From NCBI RefSeq assembly GCF_014204795.1, contig NZ_JACHMB010000001.1, positions 11,994,501-12,058,500 on the forward strand: a stretch of DNA of 64,000 nt. Reading direction: 5' to 3'. A program made the position numbers and the translations under genes. Shown here one piece after another: positions 8,109 through 17,586 of this stretch. The notes under the pieces are model-generated. The model searched no databases. It saw only the letters and a list, made by a program, of their open reading frames with translations, and was not told the DNA's origin. The stretch's first letter is position 1; each line of letters starts with the position of its first letter. Source of the DNA: Nonomuraea jabiensis (GTDB lineage: Bacteria; Actinomycetota; Actinomycetes; Streptosporangiales; Streptosporangiaceae).

Positions 8109-8876
8109 ATGAGCGAGCACCCCCTGTGGCCCACGACCGGCGAGGCGACCATCACCGCCTTCCCCGTACGGCGCGACGGCCCCGCCCCGGCCGTCTTGGT
8201 CCTTCCCGGCGGCGCCTACCACCACCTCGCCGACCACGAGGGCGCGCCGGTCGCGCGCTGGCTCAACTCGCTGGGCATCGCGGCGTTCGTCGTGCGCTAC
8301 CGGATCGCACCGCACCGCCACCCGCTGCCCCTGCTCGACGCCGCCCGGGCGGTGCGCTGGGTGCGGCACCACGCCGACTCGACCGGCGTGGACCCGGCCC
8401 GCGTGGGGGTGCTCGGCTTCTCGGCGGGCGGCCACCTGGCCGGGCTGCTCGCCACCGAGGCGGGCTCCATGCTGCCGGAGGGCCCGCATGACGCCGTCGA
8501 CCGGGCCGACCCCCGCCCCGGGCTCGCCGTGCTCTGCTATCCCGTCGCCGCGCTCACCGGGCCGGCCGCCCACCAGGGCTCGGCCGCCAACCTGCTCGGC
8601 CCGGACGCCCCCGAGTCCGTACGCGCCGAGCTGTCGCTCCCCGATCGGGTCGGCCCGGCCACGCCGCCCATGTTCCTGTGGCACACGGCCGACGACGAGG
8701 CGGTCCCCGTCGAGAACACCTTCCAGGTGGCCCGGGCGCTCGCCCGCCACCGGATCCCCCTGGAGGTGCACGTCTATCCCAGCGGCCGGCACGGGGTGGG
8801 GCTGGCCGAGGCCGACCCCGTCGTGGGCGACTGGACCGGCCGCTGCGCCGCCTTCCTGCGCGCCCGGGGCTGGTAA
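8109..8876 (+). CDS. Alpha/beta-hydrolase, BD-FAE/acetyl-xylan-esterase-like
   Basis: 255 residues with no signal peptide, so probably cytoplasmic. The nucleophile elbow is GFSAGG with Ser105. The acid is Asp195 in HTADDEAVP and the histidine is His228 in SGRHGVG. The oxyanion motif is a PGGAY variant of HGGG. Such enzymes remove acetyl or feruloyl groups from sugars or small esters. A GAAAGG ribosome site lies just before ATG 8109. It is monocistronic and ends before a large bipartite hairpin shared with the convergent RHS gene. Confidence 0.88.
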   Translation: MSEHPLWPTTGEATITAFPVRRDGPAPAVLVLPGGAYHHLADHEGAPVARWLNSLGIAAFVVRYRIAPHRHPLPLLDAARAVRWVRHHADSTGVDPARVGVLGFSAGGHLAGLLATEAGSMLPEGPHDAVDRADPRPGLAVLCYPVAALTGPAAHQGSAANLLGPDAPESVRAELSLPDRVGPATPPMFLWHTADDEAVPVENTFQVARALARHRIPLEVHVYPSGRHGVGLAEADPVVGDWTGRCAAFLRARGW

Positions 8877-8909
8877 GGGCCCGGCCCCGGGACTCGGTCA
8901 TTCCTCGCG

Positions 8910-8967
8910 ACGGAGCTCCCGCGCCGAACGGTGATCGTGGTCGACACCGTTCGGGCAGGAGCTCCGT
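8910..8967. terminator. Bipartite long hairpin between convergent esterase and RHS genes
   Basis: The outer stem ACGGAGCTCC (8910-8919) pairs with 8958-8967. The inner stem CCGAACGGTG (8924-8933) pairs with 8945-8954 around an 11-base loop. A small internal loop separates the two perfect 10-bp stems. It lies 33 bases after the esterase stop and 11 bases after the RHS stop, as expected of a bidirectional terminator. Confidence 0.8.
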
Positions 8968-8978
8968 CTCTCCTTCGC

Positions 8979-11900
8979 CTAACCTGGCGTGGACGGCGGC
9001 CGGAGGATCTGCCAGAGACGCCAGATGATCATCGGCGTCTTCGAGGACGGACTGTCCGACGTGTACGGCTTGGAGGCCGGGCCGTGCCCGGTGCCCTGGT
9101 CAGCCATCTCATCGGCCATGCTCCGGGCGGTCCCTTGGTAGGAATTGGTGGGATGGACCCTCCCCAACTGCTCGTCGATCGAGCGTCTCTGCGCGTCGGT
9201 CAGCCCGCGCGACTGGCTCTGGCCGGTGTTCGGCGGTGTTCGCTGTGCCTTGGGCGGCGACTGCCGTTGAACCGCCCTGCGGCTGGTCGGACGGACGGCG
9301 GGCCGGTGCCTGACCGTGCTCCGAGGCCTGCTCGCACGCCTCGTCACCGCCCTGCGCGCAGCCGCGGCCCGTCGCCTGGCCGCCGCGGCTCGCCGCGCCG
9401 CCGCCGCCGCTCTTCGCCTGGCGGCCGCGGCGGCCGCCCGCTGCCTGGCCAGCGCGGCCTTCTTCCGCGCTGCTTGGGCCGCCCTCTTCTTGGCCGCTTC
9501 CGCGGCTCTCTTCCGCGCCGCCTCGGCCGCCTTCTTCTTGGCCGCTTCGGCGGCCCTCCGCTTGGCCGCTTCCAAGGCGCGCCTCCTGGCCGCTTCGGCG
9601 GCCCTACGCCGGGCCGCGGCGAGTGCCGCCCTCCTGGCCGCGGCCGCCGCCGCCCGCCGGGCCGCGGCCTGCGCCGCCCGCCGAGCCGCGATCCGCGCCG
9701 CGATCCTGAGCCCGATCCCCACGGCGATCCACACCCACTGGCCGTCGGGGTCGGCCATGGTGACGGGGCTGTTGCTGGCGTAGGCGTAGGCGTTGAGCTG
9801 CTGCGGATCGCTCTCGTCGATGATCGGGTCGACCGAGAGGAAGCGACCGTTCGCGGCGTCGTACTCTCGGGCGCCGAGGTGGACGAGCCCGGTGCTCGCG
9901 TCCTTGGTGCCGCCGACGAACCCGCGTTGTCCCGGCCACCAGGATGGTGGCGTCCCGCGGTCCTCGCCGAACGGGGTCTGCCTGCGGATGGCCACGTCTC
10001 CGGTGCCGGCGTTCACCATGGCCTGCGCGGTGCCCTGGTGGTCGTTGGCCAGGAAGTAGACCTGGTTGTCCGGCGTGCGGACCGCGATGGCCTCGCCGCC
10101 GATGGTGTAGTAGCGGGTCTGCTCGACGGCGTCCTTGGCGTAGTCGAGGCGCAGCTCCATGTCGTCGATGTAGAGGGTGGCGTCGGTGGCGGTCTTGCGG
10201 AGCAGGCGGTCGCCGTCGGCGTCGTAGACGAACGACGTCGTCTTGCCGGCCTCGCTCACCGACTCCAGGTTGCCTTCGGCGTCCCAGACCAGGCTCTGGT
10301 CGGAGTTTCCGACCTTGCGCCTGGTGGTGTTGCCCGCGACGTCGTACTCGAACAGGTCCGACCCGACGCTCTGCAGCGCGTGCGGCTGCTTGCCGCCGGC
10401 CGCCGGGTAGGTGGAGGTGCGCACCTGCTCGGCCGCGCCGCCCCAGGCGTGCTTGGTCTCCTTGATCCGGTTGCCGGTGAGGTCGTACTCGTAGCTGACC
10501 GCGTACGGGGCCACGCCGCCGATCTTGCCCCCGGTCGGGCCGGAGGCGCAGTCGTCGGTGGCGGTCCACGCCGCGGTCAGCCGGCGCAGGTAGTCGTGCT
10601 TGAAGCACTGCGTGTCCTGGCCCGCCTTGTCGGCGATCTTGGTGACGTTGCCGACCGCGTCGTAGCTGTAATTGAGGTCCAGATCGCTGGCGGCGGCACC
10701 TGCCCGGTCCAGCCGCATGCCGGTCAGCCTGCGGGTGCCCTCGTCATGGGTGTAGGTCAGCCAGGCCTTCTTGGCATCCTCACCCAGCTCGTACTGGAGG
10801 ATCTCGCCCATCTTGGAGTAGCGGGTCGCGCTCACGTAGGCCGACAGGCCCGTGACCTTGGTCGGCTGGCTGAGCCCGTCGTAGCCGTACACGACCTGCT
10901 CCTCCGCCAGGCCGCCGCCCGCCGGGAAGCTGACCGACTGGACCTGGTCGTCGAGCGTGTAACGGGTGTTGAGCTGGTAGGAGCCGGCCAGCTTGCCCTC
11001 CCGTTCCGGGATGGTGATGGTCTGGCGCAGGCTGCGGTAGTCGGCGTCGATGGCGTTGATCTCGGCCTTGTACGCCTGCCCTCCCACGTACCGGATGCTC
11101 GCGTTGAGCTCTCCCTTGGCCAGCGCGTCGTACTTCCACTCGGCCAGCAGCGTGCCGGTGGCGGATCCTTCGCGCATCTCGGTCTTGCGACCCAGAACGT
11201 CGTAGCCGTACCACAGGGTCCTGCCACGCGCGTCGGTGGTGGTGACGACCTCGTCGGCGTCGTTGTACGTGGTGGTGGTGACGCCCTTGTCCGGGTCCTC
11301 CGTCCTGATCTCCCGGCCGCGCATGTCGTAGTGGTGGCGCCAGACGTTGCCCGCCGGGTCGGTCACCGTGGACAGGCGTCCGGCGGTGTCGTAGGTGTAC
11401 TTGGTGGAGTCGTACTCGCCGGTCGGTGTCGCGCCCTTGTACTGGCGCAGCTCGATCAGCCGATCCTGCGCGTCACCGATCCGGGTCGTCGCCGTGCCGC
11501 CCTGCGGCGGTGTGACGTGGAGCCGGTCGCCCTCCTCCTTGGCCGTCACCCGGTACTTCTCCACGCCCTTCACCTTGAGGATCTCGGCGTTGGCCTCGCC
11601 CGTTCCGTCGAACAGCGACACGACCTGGTTGGGCACGTCGGCGTCGGACACCGCGAGCAGCTGGGTGGAAGGCGCGCCCGTGGCGAAGTAGCCGGTGTTG
11701 GCCTTGTACTCCTCGCCCTGCGAGTTGTGGAAGGTGTCGGTGATCGTGCGCCCATCACGGAGCGCGGGATCCGTCGTCTGGTCGTCCGCCGGCGCGGGTT
11801 CCTGGGTCTGGCGCTCGCGCATCAGGCCGTCGTACAGCTCGTAGCTGGTCGTGTAGCCGCCGTCCGCGCGCAACGTCTTGGTGGTGACGTAGCTGGGGCC

Positions 11901-14900
11901 GTCGGTGCGCATCGTGTAGGAGTACTCGGTGCTGGGCGACTGCCCGGCCTCCTTGCTCCGGTCGGCCTGCCAGACCTTGGTCAGCCGGCCGAGCGCGTCG
12001 TACTCCATGTCGACGCGGCGGTTGTTCGCGTCGATCTCGGCGACGGGCTCGCCCCACGCGGGTTCGAGCAGGGTGCGCTCGACGTGGCCGAGCTGGTTGG
12101 TCTCCGTGGTCTCCCGCGCCGGGGCGCCGGCGGCCGGGCTGTAGGTGGTGACGGACTTGGTGCCGACCGGGTCCGTCTCGCTGGTCTCGCGCCCGTAGAC
12201 GTCGTACGTGCGGATGCTGCCGGTGATCGTCTGGCCGTCCGCCGAGACGAGCTCCTGGACCGTGGTCACATCGCCCTTGGTCGGCGCCTGGCCGTGCGCC
12301 TGGCCGTCGTACTGGACCTTCTCGTCCGAGATCACCTCGTCGGCGGCCAGCTTGGACACGGCGGTGCCGCAGCCGGCGGCGACCTTCTGAACCCTGCTGG
12401 GGTAGTCGAGCATCCAGGAGGTGTCGTTACGGGCGTAGGTGTAGCGGGTGCACTCGTCGTCGTCGCCGCTGGCCAGGTCGCCCTTCTCGTCCACCTGGAG
12501 GAGCAGGCCCTTGTCGTCGTACGCGCGCTCCTCGCCGGTACGCCGCCACTTGTCCCCGGGCAGCGCGGTGCGGGTGACCATGGACTTGGGCTGCACCACG
12601 TGGGCGGCCTTGGTGACGCCGCCCTGCGTGGACTCGGCGGTCTTGACGGACCAGGGCTCCTCGAGCGTCGCGCTCAGGATGGCCCCGCCGTCACCGTCGA
12701 AGAGGAGCTCCTCGCGCTCGAAGCCCGCGAACTGGTCGAGGTCGTCCAGCTTGACGCCCTCGGAGTCCGTGACCTGCGCGCTGCGCTTGGAGCCGTCGGC
12801 CTGCTTGTCGCCGTGCATGCCGCGGAAGTAGCGGAACTCCTTCAGCGTGCGCTTGCCGTCCTGCCCGTCGCCCTCGCGGACGCGGACCCGGCCGTAGCCG
12901 CGGTAGTCGGCCCAGGTGCGGTGCTCGGGCTTGACCAGGATGTTGTCGGCGTAGTGCCAGGCGGCACCGTCGAGGTACTCGTAGTCGGTGACCACGTTCG
13001 GCGAGCCTGCGACCCGGTCGACCTCGATCGTCTGGGTGACCAGGTACTTGTGGAACCAGTCGGTGACCTCGGCCTCGTTCGGCGGCGCCCAGCGCTGCGG
13101 GAAGCAGCGCCTGGTGTTCTTGTCGGCGGCGGGCACGTCGCCGGGCTTGCAGTCGGCGGCGGAGTAGTTGACCCGCAGCTCACCGCCGGACTCGTTGTTC
13201 ACGGCCTGCACGCGCCACTTGACCAGCGGGGCGCGGCCCTCGTTGGCGTCCACCCGGTTGGGCAGCTGCACGCCGGTGAACGTGACCTTGGGCAGCGTGA
13301 TCGTGCCGCCCACGTGACCGCTCTGCTGGATCGAGGCCAGCCACAGCGCCGGGCTCATGCCGTCACCCGAGGCCGGGAACTGGTGCGTCAGCGTCCAGGA
13401 GTCCACCGGGGTGTACTGGCCCGAGGCGTTGACGATCTGGGTGGTGACCTTGGCCAGGCGCTTGCGCGTGAAGAACGTCGGCGCCAGGCGGTCGGTGCAC
13501 TTCACCCCGGCGTCGCAGATCTGGTCGAACGGGACATCCGGCCAGCTGCCGGCGGTCTCCTTCTTGAGCTGGTCGGCGGCGCAGGTGATGGTGCCGCCGG
13601 GCAGGCAGCGCTCGGCCACGTCGAAGACGACGCGGGCGGCCGGAGCTCTGGTGAACAGCTCGTTCTTCAGGTAGCCGTAGTCGATCCTGGTCAGGTACGC
13701 GCCGCGCACGTACTGCGTGCCCAGCTCCGGCTTCATGTTGCGGCCGTAGTGGTTGGTCTCCTGCGCGTACCAGTACGTGGTGGCGTTGCCGTGGGTGTCC
13801 ACCTCGTAGTCGAGGTTCCACCGGTAGCCCTGCTGGCACCACGCGTTGGCCGGGGTGCTGTTGTAGCAGGGCTCGCCGCTGTTGTTGCCGAACACCGGCA
13901 CCGTCTGCACCGACTTCGTCTCCGCCTTGCCGCTCGCCCAGCCGGGCAGCCGGTTCAGGCCGAAGGTGTACTGGGTGCCATCTGGGGTGGTGACCCGCCA
14001 GTACTCGCCGTTGTTGTCGCCGTTCGTGGCACCGGTCAGCGCCTCGATCCTGGTGCCGTCGTCCCGCTTGGGCCGCCACTGCTTCGTGCCGGCGTCCTTG
14101 ACGAGCTCGACCGACGAGTCGCCCAGGGACATGGTGGCGTTGTCCTGGTCCCAGCACAGGTCGCCGGTCTTCTTGCCGTCGATCATGCAGGACTTGTAGC
14201 GGCGCTCGATGTAGCCGCCCGGGTTCAGCTCGAAGCCCTCACCCGCCCAGGACGCCTGGTTGTTGGTCGAGGCGGTGCGCCCGTCCACGCTCTGCGAGGA
14301 GTAGGCCAGCGACAAGCCTGGCTCCTCACCGCCCAGCGCCGGAGGCGTGCGCAGCTCATAGCCCCAGGTGAAGTCGCCCGACTGGGGGCCCACGCTCCAG
14401 TCGGACGAGGCCGCCAGAGAGGTGGCGGCATGGTCGCCCGACGGGCCGGACGCCGCCGCGGTCAGCGCGTACAGGCCGCCCGTCTCGACCTCGGCGCTCA
14501 CCGTACCGCTCGTGACGTTGTTGTCGCTCTTCACCGGCTGCGGCTGAGCGCAGCCGGCCGCGCCGGTGAGCGCGCACTCCTCCAGCTTCACCATGCGCAG
14601 CCGGGAGCCGTAGTCACCGCCGTAGGCGTACCGGAAGCCGGAGTAGTCCACCTCGACGCGGGTCTTGACCGGCTTGGCCGCAGCCGCCGCTGCCGCCCCC
14701 TGCCCCGGCGTGACTCGCATCGCCAGGCCGAGCAGGTCGGTGGCGAGCAACTCGACATTGATCGGGGCGGTCGCCTGCGCCGTCTTGGCCGTCCCCGGCG
14801 CCAACTTCACCGGGAAGCCGGCCGCCAGGGTGCTCGCCCCGGTGCCGCCCAGCTCCGCCTTCTGCGGTTTGGGCCACGTGACGGCCGGCGCCGCCTTCCA

Positions 14901-15209
14901 CGCCTGCTTGGCGGCGGGATCCGGCAGCGGCGGCTTGACCGGGACCGGCTTGCCCGTCACCGGCGCCTCTTTCTGCACGGCCGGCGCCGGGCGCGGGGCC
15001 GCGTAGGCGGGCATGGCGTACGCCATCTCGGCCAGCAGGACGATCGAGAGAACCGGGGCCAGCCTGCGTGGCCAGCGCGATTCGGGCTTGGCCTCTTGCG
15101 TCGCGAAACGATTCCACGACGTGTCCGGGCCATCCGGCTCTTGTGGGGTTCGTTGAAGGCCGTTCCATCGGGAATGGGGCAGGTCTAACTCACTCGGCAG
15201 ATCCATCAA
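8979..15209 (-). CDS. Secreted RHS/YD-repeat protein with SpvB-like N-terminal region and histone-H1-like tail
   Basis: 2076 residues. The N-terminus has a basic segment, a hydrophobic run (LAPVLSIVLLA, about 50-60) and a possible cleavage after AYA at 70. An SpvB-like insecticidal-toxin region follows, then many YD repeats (such as YDALGRLTKVW, YDTAGRLSTVTD) to about residue 1780. The RHS-associated core ends near 1800 with GRFLSVDPI and SNSPVTMADPDGQW. Such proteins form a shell enclosing a C-terminal toxin. Here the shell is followed by about 130 residues of Ala/Arg/Lys octapeptide repeats (DNA about 9310-9700) and a roughly 110-residue hydrophilic tail ending IIWRLWQILRPPSTPG, in which I recognise no toxin fold. 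No immunity gene is adjacent. Function in contact-dependent killing is inferred. Confidence 0.88.
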   Translation of the reverse strand: MMDLPSELDLPHSRWNGLQRTPQEPDGPDTSWNRFATQEAKPESRWPRRLAPVLSIVLLAEMAYAMPAYAAPRPAPAVQKEAPVTGKPVPVKPPLPDPAAKQAWKAAPAVTWPKPQKAELGGTGASTLAAGFPVKLAPGTAKTAQATAPINVELLATDLLGLAMRVTPGQGAAAAAAAKPVKTRVEVDYSGFRYAYGGDYGSRLRMVKLEECALTGAAGCAQPQPVKSDNNVTSGTVSAEVETGGLYALTAAASGPSGDHAATSLAASSDWSVGPQSGDFTWGYELRTPPALGGEEPGLSLAYSSQSVDGRTASTNNQASWAGEGFELNPGGYIERRYKSCMIDGKKTGDLCWDQDNATMSLGDSSVELVKDAGTKQWRPKRDDGTRIEALTGATNGDNNGEYWRVTTPDGTQYTFGLNRLPGWASGKAETKSVQTVPVFGNNSGEPCYNSTPANAWCQQGYRWNLDYEVDTHGNATTYWYAQETNHYGRNMKPELGTQYVRGAYLTRIDYGYLKNELFTRAPAARVVFDVAERCLPGGTITCAADQLKKETAGSWPDVPFDQICDAGVKCTDRLAPTFFTRKRLAKVTTQIVNASGQYTPVDSWTLTHQFPASGDGMSPALWLASIQQSGHVGGTITLPKVTFTGVQLPNRVDANEGRAPLVKWRVQAVNNESGGELRVNYSAADCKPGDVPAADKNTRRCFPQRWAPPNEAEVTDWFHKYLVTQTIEVDRVAGSPNVVTDYEYLDGAAWHYADNILVKPEHRTWADYRGYGRVRVREGDGQDGKRTLKEFRYFRGMHGDKQADGSKRSAQVTDSEGVKLDDLDQFAGFEREELLFDGDGGAILSATLEEPWSVKTAESTQGGVTKAAHVVQPKSMVTRTALPGDKWRRTGEERAYDDKGLLLQVDEKGDLASGDDDECTRYTYARNDTSWMLDYPSRVQKVAAGCGTAVSKLAADEVISDEKVQYDGQAHGQAPTKGDVTTVQELVSADGQTITGSIRTYDVYGRETSETDPVGTKSVTTYSPAAGAPARETTETNQLGHVERTLLEPAWGEPVAEIDANNRRVDMEYDALGRLTKVWQADRSKEAGQSPSTEYSYTMRTDGPSYVTTKTLRADGGYTTSYELYDGLMRERQTQEPAPADDQTTDPALRDGRTITDTFHNSQGEEYKANTGYFATGAPSTQLLAVSDADVPNQVVSLFDGTGEANAEILKVKGVEKYRVTAKEEGDRLHVTPPQGGTATTRIGDAQDRLIELRQYKGATPTGEYDSTKYTYDTAGRLSTVTDPAGNVWRHHYDMRGREIRTEDPDKGVTTTTYNDADEVVTTTDARGRTLWYGYDVLGRKTEMREGSATGTLLAEWKYDALAKGELNASIRYVGGQAYKAEINAIDADYRSLRQTITIPEREGKLAGSYQLNTRYTLDDQVQSVSFPAGGGLAEEQVVYGYDGLSQPTKVTGLSAYVSATRYSKMGEILQYELGEDAKKAWLTYTHDEGTRRLTGMRLDRAGAAASDLDLNYSYDAVGNVTKIADKAGQDTQCFKHDYLRRLTAAWTATDDCASGPTGGKIGGVAPYAVSYEYDLTGNRIKETKHAWGGAAEQVRTSTYPAAGGKQPHALQSVGSDLFEYDVAGNTTRRKVGNSDQSLVWDAEGNLESVSEAGKTTSFVYDADGDRLLRKTATDATLYIDDMELRLDYAKDAVEQTRYYTIGGEAIAVRTPDNQVYFLANDHQGTAQAMVNAGTGDVAIRRQTPFGEDRGTPPSWWPGQRGFVGGTKDASTGLVHLGAREYDAANGRFLSVDPIIDESDPQQLNAYAYASNSPVTMADPDGQWVWIAVGIGLRIAARIAARRAAQAAARRAAAAAARRAALAAARRRAAEAARRRALEAAKRRAAEAAKKKAAEAARKRAAEAAKKRAAQAARKKAALARQRAAAAAARRRAAAAARRAAAARRRAAAARRAVTRRASRPRSTVRHRPAVRPTSRRAVQRQSPPKAQRTPPNTGQSQSRGLTDAQRRSIDEQLGRVHPTNSYQGTARSMADEMADQGTGHGPASKPYTSDSPSSKTPMIIWRLWQILRPPSTPG
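9310..9700 (-). repeat. Ala/Arg/Lys octapeptide repeat in the RHS C-terminus
   Basis: Degenerate 24-bp units encode AAEAAKKK/AAEAARKR-type octapeptides, about a dozen in a row, passing into AAAARR variants. Composition resembles histone H1 tails, bacterial HU-linked PAKKA tails or the TolA helical domain. The segment would be strongly cationic and either helical or DNA-binding. Confidence 0.85.
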
Positions 15210-15410
15210 CCATCTCCAGGGGGCTTACGGGGCGGTGGGCTGAGCGAGTTGTGCGGCGCTCAGCGTGTCATCGGAAGCGCAATAACCCGGCGGGGTCCTG
15301 AGCAGGGGTTACGCCCGGGACTTCAGGCACCCGGACATACCCGCGATCTTGGATCGATGATCGGATCGTCGCCTCCGGGAAGCCGTCGGTCCAGACTTTT
15401 GCGCCTTCTG

Positions 15411-15452
15411 CTCAAATTTTTTTCAGATCTACGAAATTTCGGAAAATTTCCG
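15411..15452. promoter_or_regulatory. AT-rich double palindrome in the spacer upstream of the RHS gene
   Basis: A 42-base A/T-rich island in very GC-rich surroundings. It holds CGAAATTTCG (15432-15441) and CGGAAAATTTCCG (15440-15452), two abutting palindromes, next to a run of seven T. It sits 20-60 bases after the binding-protein stop and about 200 bases before the RHS start. It could be an operator, promoter element or nucleoid-protein site; which one cannot be told. Confidence 0.4.
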
Positions 15453-15472
15453 CCCGCCGGACCGGGCAGGGC

Positions 15473-16582
15473 CTACCCGCGCCAGATCCGCAGGTAGGCC
15501 TCGCGGTAGCCGCGCGGGTCCCAGGCCGTGGCGCCGTCGACGTTCGCCGCCGTGGTCAGGTGCACCGGCGACACGTACCCGCTCGGCGGGTGCCCGGCGA
15601 ACGCGCGGTTGAGCTCGTCGACGATCTGGCTGCCCTGCGCGTTCAGCGGCTCCGGGACGGTCGCGTGCTGGAACTGCCGGGCGCGGATCCGCTCGAACGC
15701 CGAAGGGTCCCCGTCTCCGGCGCCGATGGAGTGGGGAGGACCCTCCCCGGGCCGGGCGGCGGCGCGCAGCGCGGGAGCGGCGTCGGCGAAGTAGACGTCG
15801 TTGATGGCCACCGAGTACGTCCACCGGTCCCCGAAGCGGGACAGCAGGGACGAGACCTCCTGCGGCGTGCGGGTGCCCGCGTCGGGGAGCGGGATGTTCT
15901 CGTAGGACAGGAGCCGGACTCCGGAGCAGGTCGCCAGGGTCTGCCTGATGAGGCGGGCCTTGTTCTCGGCGAACGGGATCGAGGAGTCGGTGAAGATCAC
16001 CACGCCCGCCCGGCCGTTCGACCTGGCGATGACCCAGTACGCGCTGATCCGCGCGACGTCCTCCACCCGGCTGGTGACGTTGGTGAAGAGGCGGGGGTTC
16101 GCGCTGGGGCCCGGCGACTTGGTCGCGTGCCATCCCACGAGCTGGATCCCGGCCTCGTTGGCCTGCCTGACCTGCTGGGCCACGGACTCCGGGTCGAACC
16201 CGCCGATGACGATGCCCGACGGCCGGAGGGCGATCGCCTCGCCCAGGGCCACCCGGATCCCGGCGGGGGTGCCCTGGCCGTCGATCACGCGGAAGCTCCA
16301 CCGTACGGACCGGGCGGCCTCCTGCACGGCGTCGGCGGTGCCGGCCACGCCGGGGTTGGTCATGGTCGAGGCGACGAAGACGATGCTCTTGCCGGGTACG
16401 GCGCGCGGCCCGCTCGTGGGGCCGCCCCAGGGCACGTCCGTCGCCTCGGCGCGGGCGACCGCCCGCCTGGCGGTGTGCACCACGCTGTGGCACCCCCCTG
16501 GCCCTCCGGGGCCGGGCGGCGGGGTGCCGAGCGAGCAGCCGCCGGCGACCAGGGCGAGCACCACGAGGCGGGCGAGCTTCAT
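15473..16582 (-). CDS. Sugar ABC transporter substrate-binding lipoprotein (RbsB-like)
   Basis: 369 residues. The N-terminus MKLARLVVLALVAGGC has a lipobox with the lipidated Cys at 16, so it is anchored outside the membrane. The body is a LacI/RbsB-type periplasmic-binding fold: IVFVASTMTNPG at the first strand, GIVIGGFDPESVAQQV, and AGVVIFTDSS. It delivers a sugar or autoinducer-like ligand to the permease encoded just upstream, whose stop overlaps this ATG by 4 bases. Ligand identity cannot be read. It is the last gene of the four-gene unit. Confidence 0.9.
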   Translation of the reverse strand: MKLARLVVLALVAGGCSLGTPPPGPGGPGGCHSVVHTARRAVARAEATDVPWGGPTSGPRAVPGKSIVFVASTMTNPGVAGTADAVQEAARSVRWSFRVIDGQGTPAGIRVALGEAIALRPSGIVIGGFDPESVAQQVRQANEAGIQLVGWHATKSPGPSANPRLFTNVTSRVEDVARISAYWVIARSNGRAGVVIFTDSSIPFAENKARLIRQTLATCSGVRLLSYENIPLPDAGTRTPQEVSSLLSRFGDRWTYSVAINDVYFADAAPALRAAARPGEGPPHSIGAGDGDPSAFERIRARQFQHATVPEPLNAQGSQIVDELNRAFAGHPPSGYVSPVHLTTAANVDGATAWDPRGYREAYLRIWRG

Positions 16583-17586
16583 GGCAGGCTCCGGCCGGCG
16601 TGCGCCCGGCGCCGCGCGGACCAGCCGGCCAGCCCGACGGCGACGAGCAGGGTGGCGCCGTTGAACAGCGGGGTGACCCAGAAGTCCGCCCCGAGCTGGC
16701 TGATCCCCGACAGCCCGATGGCCAGGACCGCGATGGCGACGACCGTGCCCCAGGGGTTGGCCCGCCCGGGCTTGATCGTGGTGGAGCCGAGCAGCGCGGC
16801 CACGAACGCCGGCAGCAGGTAGTCCAGCCCGACGCTCGGGTTGCCGATCTGCTGCTGGGCCGCGAGGAGCACGCCCGCGAATCCGGTCACCAGGCCGGAT
16901 CCGGCGAAGGCGAGGACGACGTACCGGCGGATCGGGATCCCGACCAGCTCCGCCGCCCGCGGGTTCGAGCCGATGACGTAGAGGTAGCGGCCCACGGGGA
17001 GCCGCTCCAGCACGAGCCACAGCACGGCGGCCAGGACGAGCACGTACAACGCGGGCGTCGGCAGGCCGAGGATTGTCGAGTCGTACAGGCCGGTGAGGCC
17101 CTCGGGCAGGCCCTGCGAGCCCGGGAAGATCCGGGCGCCGTGGGTCACCCAGCCCGTGACGGCGTACAGGATGCTGCCGGTGCCGAGGGTCGCGATGAAC
17201 GAGTCGATGCGCGCGAGCTCCACCAGCAGGCCGTTGACCGCGCCGACCGCCAGCCCGCCGGCGAGCACGGCCAGGCAGGCGGCGGGCCAGGGCCAGCCGG
17301 CGTTCACGATCAGCAGCAGCGTCGTGACGTGCCACAGGCCCAGGCCGTAGCCGAGGGACAGGTCGAAGTTCCCGGTGACGACGGGGATCATCGCGCCCAG
17401 CGCCAGGACCGCGATGATCGAATACGCGGAGACGATCGCGGTCAGGTTGGCCATGGTCGGGAACGTGTCCGGCAGGACGAGCGCGAACACGGCGAACAGG
17501 ATGACGGCCAGCGCGAGCAGCCCGTACCCGCCGATCAGCCGGCCGGCGGAGCGCCGTCTGCGGGGCGTGAGGTCGTCCGTCAGCAA
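16579..17586 (-). CDS. Sugar ABC transporter permease (RbsC family)
   Basis: About 335 residues with eight to ten hydrophobic segments and the family signature VTGNFDLSLGYGLGL near the first third (the VGGIDLSVG-type loop). Starting at TTG 17586 gives the usual family length and overlaps the ATPase stop by 7 bases; GGGACGGG just upstream can serve as ribosome site. A CTG at 17583 is the alternative. Any longer start would lie deep in the ATPase gene. It forms the membrane channel of the importer. Confidence 0.88.
   Translation of the reverse strand: MLTDDLTPRRRRSAGRLIGGYGLLALAVILFAVFALVLPDTFPTMANLTAIVSAYSIIAVLALGAMIPVVTGNFDLSLGYGLGLWHVTTLLLIVNAGWPWPAACLAVLAGGLAVGAVNGLLVELARIDSFIATLGTGSILYAVTGWVTHGARIFPGSQGLPEGLTGLYDSTILGLPTPALYVLVLAAVLWLVLERLPVGRYLYVIGSNPRAAELVGIPIRRYVVLAFAGSGLVTGFAGVLLAAQQQIGNPSVGLDYLLPAFVAALLGSTTIKPGRANPWGTVVAIAVLAIGLSGISQLGADFWVTPLFNGATLLVAVGLAGWSARRRAHAGRSLP

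Noticed and set aside
9310..9700. CRISPR-like or satellite array on the plus strand
   Set aside because: The periodicity is 24 bp coding repeats without constant repeats and variable spacers.
8931..15188. A 2085-codon open frame on the plus strand, opposite the RHS gene
   Set aside because: It mirrors the RHS gene codon for codon, has low-complexity composition and no recognisable domain; GC-rich third positions keep the opposite strand open.
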